Origin: Histidinibacterium lentulum
Lineage (GTDB): Bacteria; Pseudomonadota; Alphaproteobacteria; Rhodobacterales; Rhodobacteraceae
NCBI RefSeq assembly: GCF_003789055.1
Contig: NZ_ML119095.1
Coordinates: 1-64,000, forward strand
Reading direction: 5' to 3'
DNA: 64,000 nt
Below, piece by piece: positions 59,619 through 64,000 of this stretch; the first letter of the stretch is position 1, and every line of letters starts with the position of its first letter. Under the pieces are notes generated by a model. The model was not told the origin of the DNA, did not search any database, and worked only from the letters and a program-made list of their open reading frames with translations. The position numbers were made by a program, and so were the translations under genes.

Positions 59619-61163
59619 TTGCCTTCCACTTTCGGTATTGTCGATCTGTTCGCCGGCCCGGGCGGACTTGGCGAGGGGTTCGCTTCCCTCGTCGAGGACG
59701 GCCATGCGCCGTTCCGGATCGGCATTTCGGTCGAAAAGGAGGCGTCGGCCCATCGGACCCTGACGCTGCGTGCTTTTCTGCGCGAGTACCGTGCACGTCA
59801 TGGCGTCTTGCCGAAAGAGTTCATCGATTTCCATGCCGGGCTGGCATCCGAACCGGACTGGTCAGCCGCCGATGCCGAAGCGTGGAAGCATGCCACCGAC
59901 GAAGCCCGCGCGCTCGAGCTCGGCACCGGGGCTGCGGCAACCGCCATTGATGGCGCCATCGCAACGCTGAAACGAAAGTACGACGACACGATCCTGATCG
60001 GCGGTCCGCCCTGTCAGGCCTATTCCTTGGTGGGGCGCGTCCGCTCCAGAGGCAAGGTCGGCTATGTCCCGGAGGAAGATGCGCGGCACTACCTCTTTCG
60101 GGAGTACATCCGGGTCCTCGACAAGCTTCGCCCGGCCGCCTTTGTTATGGAAAACGTCAAGGGCATGCTTTCGTCCACAGTCGAGAGCCGGCTTGTCTTC
60201 GAGATGATGATGGAGGATCTGTCCTCGCTCGGCACGGGTCACGCCCATCACTACGAACTTCGTGCCGTCCGGGTAGAGGATGGCAAGGCCAGCCTGCAGG
60301 AGGCGGCGCAGCCCTCGGATTTCATCGTGCGCGCCGAGGCGTTCGGAGTCCCGCAGCGTCGCCACAGGGTGATCATCGTCGGCATCCGTTCGGACATCGC
60401 AGGACAGGCAGCCGATGCGGAGATCGCTGTATCGGGGATCGCGCGGACCGTCCGCGATGTCATCGATACGATGCCCGCCTTGCGAAGCGGCATCAGCCGC
60501 GGGCGCGACGACGCGGCTGCTTGGCGAGGAGAAGTCCTACACGCCGCAAAGCTGCTGGCCGGCATCTCCAGGGGGAAGGAGAAACGTGCGCTCCGCGAAG
60601 CGTTCCTGACCGTTTCGGAGCGAGTGAAGGAAAACCCGCCAATTGTTCGGGCCGCGTCACGGTTGCCAGACGGCTACGGCACTTCGAACGATGAGTTGCT
60701 GCAGTGGATCGAGCGACCGGAACTTCGCGCGATCGCCCAGCACGAGACGCGCGGGCACATGGGATCGGATCTGGGTCGCTACCTGTTCGCTGCCGTGTTC
60801 GGGACCGTCCGTGGCTACAGCCCGAAGGCCGCCGATTTTCCTCTGGTGCTCAGCCCCGATCACCGCAACTGGCACAGCGGTGTGTTCAATGACCGCTTCC
60901 GGGTTCAGCTGGCGGACGAGGCATCGACCACGGTCACGAGCCACATCTCCAAGGATGGCCACTACTTCATCCATCCCGATCCGATCCAGTGCCGCAGCCT
61001 GACCGTGCGCGAGGCAGCCCGCCTGCAGACCTTCGCCGACGATTACCTGTTTCTCGGCAATCGGACACAGCAGTATGTCCAGGTCGGAAACGCCGTGCCG
61101 CCGTTCCTTGCAAAGCAGATCGCGCGCCTAGTGTTTGAAAGCCTTCGAGCTAGCAATAGGTAG
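59619..61163 (+). CDS. DNA (cytosine-5) methyltransferase
   Basis: A 514-residue C5 methyltransferase. Motif I is VDLFAGPGGLGEGF (about 7-20), motif IV is LIGGPPCQAYSLVGRVRS with the catalytic Cys (about 132), motif VI is FVMENVKGMLSS, motif VIII is PQRRHRVIIVGIRSD, and motif X is YVQVGNAVPPFLAKQIA near the end. The start is taken as TTG 59619, with AGGAG 7 bases upstream, because it begins at the conserved domain; the open frame extends to 59484 over the vsr promoter. It probably protects host DNA within a restriction-like defence island. Confidence 0.92.
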   Translation: MPSTFGIVDLFAGPGGLGEGFASLVEDGHAPFRIGISVEKEASAHRTLTLRAFLREYRARHGVLPKEFIDFHAGLASEPDWSAADAEAWKHATDEARALELGTGAAATAIDGAIATLKRKYDDTILIGGPPCQAYSLVGRVRSRGKVGYVPEEDARHYLFREYIRVLDKLRPAAFVMENVKGMLSSTVESRLVFEMMMEDLSSLGTGHAHHYELRAVRVEDGKASLQEAAQPSDFIVRAEAFGVPQRRHRVIIVGIRSDIAGQAADAEIAVSGIARTVRDVIDTMPALRSGISRGRDDAAAWRGEVLHAAKLLAGISRGKEKRALREAFLTVSERVKENPPIVRAASRLPDGYGTSNDELLQWIERPELRAIAQHETRGHMGSDLGRYLFAAVFGTVRGYSPKAADFPLVLSPDHRNWHSGVFNDRFRVQLADEASTTVTSHISKDGHYFIHPDPIQCRSLTVREAARLQTFADDYLFLGNRTQQYVQVGNAVPPFLAKQIARLVFESLRASNR

Positions 61164-61164
61164 G

Positions 61165-61661
61165 TTAATCGATAACCAAAGTGTAAACACCTTTCGCACG
61201 ACGAGCCGTCCTCACCGGAACTTCAGGGTAGCGTTTCTTCATCAAGGCCAGAATTTGCACTCGATAGTGGTCCACCATGCGCTCTCCCAGAATGACTTCC
61301 TTGATCGCCTCGCGAGGGTACGGCCGAAGGATCGGTGCGGTGTCGCTCTGCGGCGATTGAACCAGAAGACGTCGCTCTCCCTCATATTTCCATTCCGTGG
61401 GCTTCGCAGCGAAGACAAGTCGCCATATCTCTTGCATCTGCCGTAACGCGACTGCACCAGCCTGTTCGTAAATTGGGATCCAGCTCATTTCGTCCGTCTT
61501 CCTCAAATGCTGGATTCGTGTTTCCGTCTCCTCGATTGCCATCTGATGATACCAGTCTTGGTCCCGAGCGATCGCGTAGACGAAGCTGTCCAAAGTTGGT
61601 GGCGCATCGATGTAGGCCACGTCCACAACATAACCTTCAGGCTCGGCTTTGGTGACCAAGT
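61165..61661 (-). pseudogene. 5'-truncated gene interrupted by IS66, unknown function
   Basis: The frame encodes about 165 C-terminal residues (YVVDVAYIDAPPTLDSFVYA; DQDWYHQMAIEETETRIQHL; REAIKEVILGERMVDHYRVQ) and runs without a proper start into the IS66 terminal repeat at 61662. The first in-frame start, TTG 61659, is not preceded by a ribosome-binding site. The gene is convergent with the C5 methyltransferase (1 base between stops), so it may have been part of the same island. No domain is recognised in the remaining part. Confidence 0.65.
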
Positions 61662-61681
61662 GTAAGCGCGACGGCGTGGCC

Positions 61682-63247
61682 CTATGCGGCGAGACTTGAC
61701 GGCCGTGCGTAGCGCCAGGGCATGAGATCCTCGATGCGGGATTTGGGGTGTCCGTCGAGGATGGCCCGGAGGGTGTCGGCGAGGTACTCGACCGGGTTCA
61801 CGCCGGCCAGCTTGCAGGTGGCGACCAGCGAGGCGAGCATGGCCCAGTTCTCGGCACCGGTCTCGTTGCCCGCGAAGAGGGCGTTCTTTCTTGTCAGCGC
61901 GATCGGGCGGATCTGGTTCTCGACCGGGTTCGTGTCGAGTTCGAGGGTGCCGTCGTCGAGGAAGCGGATCAGGCCGGGCCAGTGCGCGAGGGTGTAGCGG
62001 ATGTCCTCGGCGAGCCGGGATTTCTGCGGGATGCACGACAGCTTGGCCTCCAGCCACGGCTTGAGCGCTGCGATGATCGGAGCGGCGTGCGTTCGGCGGG
62101 CGGCGAGGCGGACGGCAGGATCCTTGCCGCGGACAGCCTTCTCGACCCCATAGAGAGCCGCGATCCGGCGCAGCATCTCCTCGGCGATGGGGGAGCCCTC
62201 GTTCTCGAAGCGCTTGACGAAGCGACGGCGGACATGGGTCCAGCAATAGACCAGTTGCCACGGACCATTCTCGCGCGGGATTTCCGTCAGCGCGTTGTAG
62301 GACTGGTAGGCATCGCATTGCAGGAACCGGCCGCGGTATCCGGCGAGGAACTTCAGCGGATGCGACTTCCCCCGACCGGGAGCGTAGTGGAACAGCACGA
62401 TGGGTGGCCCAGCGCCGCCATGACCGCGATCGTCGGACACGACGGCCCAGAAGTAGCCGCTCTTCGTGGCCTTCCGGCCGGGGTCCAGCACCGGCGCGCG
62501 GGTCTCGTCGACGAAGATGCGATCGGCGGTGCGCAGATGGTCGCGCACGTGGTCGATGACCGGCGTCAGGTGGAAACAGGCGCGGCCGACCCAGTTGCCG
62601 AGCGTGCCGCGGTCGAGGTGGAGCCCCTGCCGCTCGAAGATCCCGGCCTGGCGGTAGAACGGGAGGAAGTCTCCGAACTTCGACACGATGATCCATGCGA
62701 TCAGCCGCTCGGTCGGCAGCCCGCCCGGCACGACATGCTCGGGCGCATGTGCTTGCGCCATGGCCTGTGAGCAGCGGCGACAGGCGTATCTGGGGCGCCG
62801 CGTCACCAGCACCTGGAACTGCGCCGGGATCACGTCGAGCCGTTCGGAGATGTCCTCTCCGATCCGGGCCATCTCGCCGCAGCCGCAGGGGCAGAGGGTG
62901 CTGGCGGGCTCAATCACGCGCTCGATGCGGCGCAGATGCGTCGGCAGATGGCCACGATTGCGCGCCGGCTTGCGGGGCGTCTCCCCGCGCGCCCGTCGCA
63001 GCGCGGCCTCGGCCTTCTCCTGCGCCGCCTCGAGCACACCCTGGGCCAGCTCGGCGTCCTCGAGCGGTAGGTTGAACTGATCGGCAGACAGCTTCTCGGA
63101 GCGCCTGCCGAACGTCTCGCGCTGCGACGTGCGAAGGATGTCCTCCAGCCGGCGGTTGGCTTCCTGCACCTCGGCCAGCGTCGCCTCGACCTCGGCCAGG
63201 CGGGCCTTCAGGTGAGCATTCTCGCGGCTGAGGGCGTCGGCATCCAT
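61682..63247 (-). CDS. tnpC: IS66 transposase TnpC
   Basis: A 521-residue DDE transposase. The N-terminal leucine-zipper-like coil (AHLKARLAEVEATLAEVQEA) is followed by LSADQFNLPLEDAELAQGVL. A zinc-binding region CPCGCGEMARIGEDISERLD then ARRCSQ-like cysteines (about 109-150) follows. The catalytic core has RIFVDETRAPVLDPGRKATK and FLQCDAYQSYNALTEIP (Asp residues), and GLIRFLDDGTLELDTNPVEN with the terminal Glu. The C-terminal IS66 tail is DGHPKSRIEDLMPWRY. Confidence 0.95.
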   Translation of the reverse strand: MDADALSRENAHLKARLAEVEATLAEVQEANRRLEDILRTSQRETFGRRSEKLSADQFNLPLEDAELAQGVLEAAQEKAEAALRRARGETPRKPARNRGHLPTHLRRIERVIEPASTLCPCGCGEMARIGEDISERLDVIPAQFQVLVTRRPRYACRRCSQAMAQAHAPEHVVPGGLPTERLIAWIIVSKFGDFLPFYRQAGIFERQGLHLDRGTLGNWVGRACFHLTPVIDHVRDHLRTADRIFVDETRAPVLDPGRKATKSGYFWAVVSDDRGHGGAGPPIVLFHYAPGRGKSHPLKFLAGYRGRFLQCDAYQSYNALTEIPRENGPWQLVYCWTHVRRRFVKRFENEGSPIAEEMLRRIAALYGVEKAVRGKDPAVRLAARRTHAAPIIAALKPWLEAKLSCIPQKSRLAEDIRYTLAHWPGLIRFLDDGTLELDTNPVENQIRPIALTRKNALFAGNETGAENWAMLASLVATCKLAGVNPVEYLADTLRAILDGHPKSRIEDLMPWRYARPSSLAA

Positions 63248-63304
63248 GTGCCGAAGTGAATCACGCGGGCCCCGTGCTGACCAGCAAGAACAGGTCCCGG
63301 AGGC

Positions 63305-63661
63305 TCAGCCGGCGGCCTGCGGACGCCGCGCCCGCTCCGGTCGCACCAGCCGCCAGTCCAGCCCCTCAAACAGCGCCGCCAGCTGCGCGGACGACATCCG
63401 CATCACGCCGTCCCGCACCTGGGGCCAGACGAACTTGCCGCCCTCCAGCCGCTTGTGAACGAGCACCATCCCGGTCTGGTCCCAGACCAGGAGCTTGATG
63501 CGATCCGCCCGCTTCGCCCGGAACACGAAGATCGCCCCGGAGAACGGGTCGAGCCCGAGCATCTCCTGTACCGCCAGCGCCAGCCCGTCGATCCCCTTGC
63601 GGAAGTCCACCGGGCGCATCGCCACGTAGACCTTCACCGGCCCGCCCTGGCCGAGCATCAT
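63305..63661 (-). CDS. tnpB: IS66 accessory protein TnpB
   Basis: A 118-residue protein with the IS66 Orf2 signature VKVYVAMRPVDFRKGIDGLA (about 9-28), DPFSGAIFVFRAKRADRIKL (about 38-57) and LVHKRLEGGKFVWP. It is needed for IS66 transposition but its mechanism is not known; it is unrelated to the IS200/IS605 TnpB nuclease. Its start overlaps the tnpA stop by 2 bases. Confidence 0.94.
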   Translation of the reverse strand: MMLGQGGPVKVYVAMRPVDFRKGIDGLALAVQEMLGLDPFSGAIFVFRAKRADRIKLLVWDQTGMVLVHKRLEGGKFVWPQVRDGVMRMSSAQLAALFEGLDWRLVRPERARRPQAAG

Positions 63662-63999
63662 GACATCGACGCCCGCGCCGCCCGGATCGCCCGCGCCAGC
63701 AGTCCCTCGTCGACGTCGGTCCGGGCGCGGATCACGACATCGTCGACGACGATCTCCAGCGCAGGCAAGGTCTGCGACGCCGGCGCCACCGCCGCAGCAT
63801 CGTCGACCACCAGTTCCGCGAACATCGGCAGTGCCGCCAAGCTCTCTGGAACGACAAGCTGACCCGTCCGCAGCTTCTTCCGCCAGTCGTAGACCTGCCA
63901 GCGCGTCGTTCCGTGCCGTCGTGCAACGTCCGCGACCTTCGCCCCGGGCACCAGACTCTCCGCCGCGATCCGTGCCCGCTCTGCCTTCGTGCGCCGCCG
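63658..63999 (-). CDS. tnpA: IS66 protein TnpA, N-terminus beyond window
   Basis: The frame is open to the window edge, giving at least 113 residues. Visible is a helix-turn-helix AKVADVARRHGTTRWQVYDW (about 20-39 of the visible part), and a C-terminal strand region LPALEIVVDDVVIRARTDVD. This is the Orf1/TnpA protein of IS66 elements, probably binding the element's ends. The start codon lies beyond 64000; GTG 63951 is internal to the conserved sequence and not the real start. Confidence 0.85.
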   Translation of the reverse strand, partial: RRRTKAERARIAAESLVPGAKVADVARRHGTTRWQVYDWRKKLRTGQLVVPESLAALPMFAELVVDDAAAVAPASQTLPALEIVVDDVVIRARTDVDEGLLARAIRAARASMS

Positions 64000-64000
64000 C

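Larger units (their letters stand above)
61662..64000 (-). mobile_element. IS66-family element, incomplete at window edge
   Basis: The left end GTAAGCGCGACGGCGTGGC (61662-61680) is a typical IS66 terminal repeat. It is followed on the minus strand by tnpC, tnpB and tnpA in the usual order. The other end and the 8-base target duplication lie beyond 64000. It disrupts the unknown gene at 61165-61661. Confidence 0.92.

Overview
The window is high-GC alphaproteobacterial DNA, most likely from the Rhodobacterales (Rhodobacter/Paracoccus-like). The evidence for this is indirect: gene-transfer-agent-type distal tail genes, the compact MerA/MerF/MerP/MerT set, the codon bias, and several small phage families typical of that order. 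No rRNA, tRNA or CRISPR array was seen.

Layout. (1) 1-127 is the right end of an IS66-family element (TnpC C-terminus plus terminal repeat). (2) 143-2307, minus strand, holds a GHKL/HATPase-type ATPase and a small partner protein, probably part of a defence operon. (3) 2513-45196 is an essentially complete siphophage-like prophage. At its left end is a serine recombinase with three small companions joined by ATGA overlaps. A 731-residue protein of unknown function follows (5071-7266). Next are a Com-like zinc finger, a sigma-like protein and a replication module (RecA-like ATPase, ssDNA-binding candidate, DEAD helicase, PD-(D/E)XK nuclease, primase-helicase, RuvC-like nuclease). Two DNA methyltransferases come next: a ParB-adenine/N4 type fusion and a C5 enzyme. 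After them lie the terminase, a lambda-ordered head/tail block (W, B, protease-capsid, decoration, FII, Z, U, V, G/GT, H), GTA gp12-15-like distal tail genes, a fibre with a C1q-like end, and lysis genes (M15 peptidase, Rz/Rz1 pair).

(4) A mercury-resistance locus (merR and divergent merTPFA, 29322-32250) sits inside the late gene block, between the Z-like and U-like genes. The merR stop overlaps the next phage start codon. (5) 45223-56998 is a metal-resistance block: DUF411 protein, Cu+ P-type ATPase, APC transporter, TVP38-type membrane protein, DUF302, a 42-residue membrane peptide, multicopper oxidase, a Cys/His/Met-rich periplasmic protein, cytochrome c, a K+-channel-like protein, a Zn/Cd/Pb-type P-type ATPase, its divergent MerR regulator and a YnfA-type protein. 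(6) 57472-58698 is an IS110-family transposase. (7) 59054-61661 holds Vsr, a divergent C5 methyltransferase and a 5'-truncated gene cut by a second, different IS66 element that runs off the window (61662-64000).

How the parts fit. Vsr, the small protein and the HATPase are all on the minus strand. If the prophage, metal block and IS110 were removed, Vsr would lie immediately upstream of the small protein and the HATPase, with the C5 methyltransferase divergent. The ends may therefore be two halves of one modification-linked defence island split by about 56 kb of inserted DNA (inference). Other points of note are a programmed -1 frameshift signal (A AAA AAC) in the tail-chaperone gene, a C5-methyltransferase 3' half that reads as plausible family sequence in two frames, a nested start inside the protease-capsid gene, and a palindrome-rich stretch after the primase-helicase that may be the phage origin.
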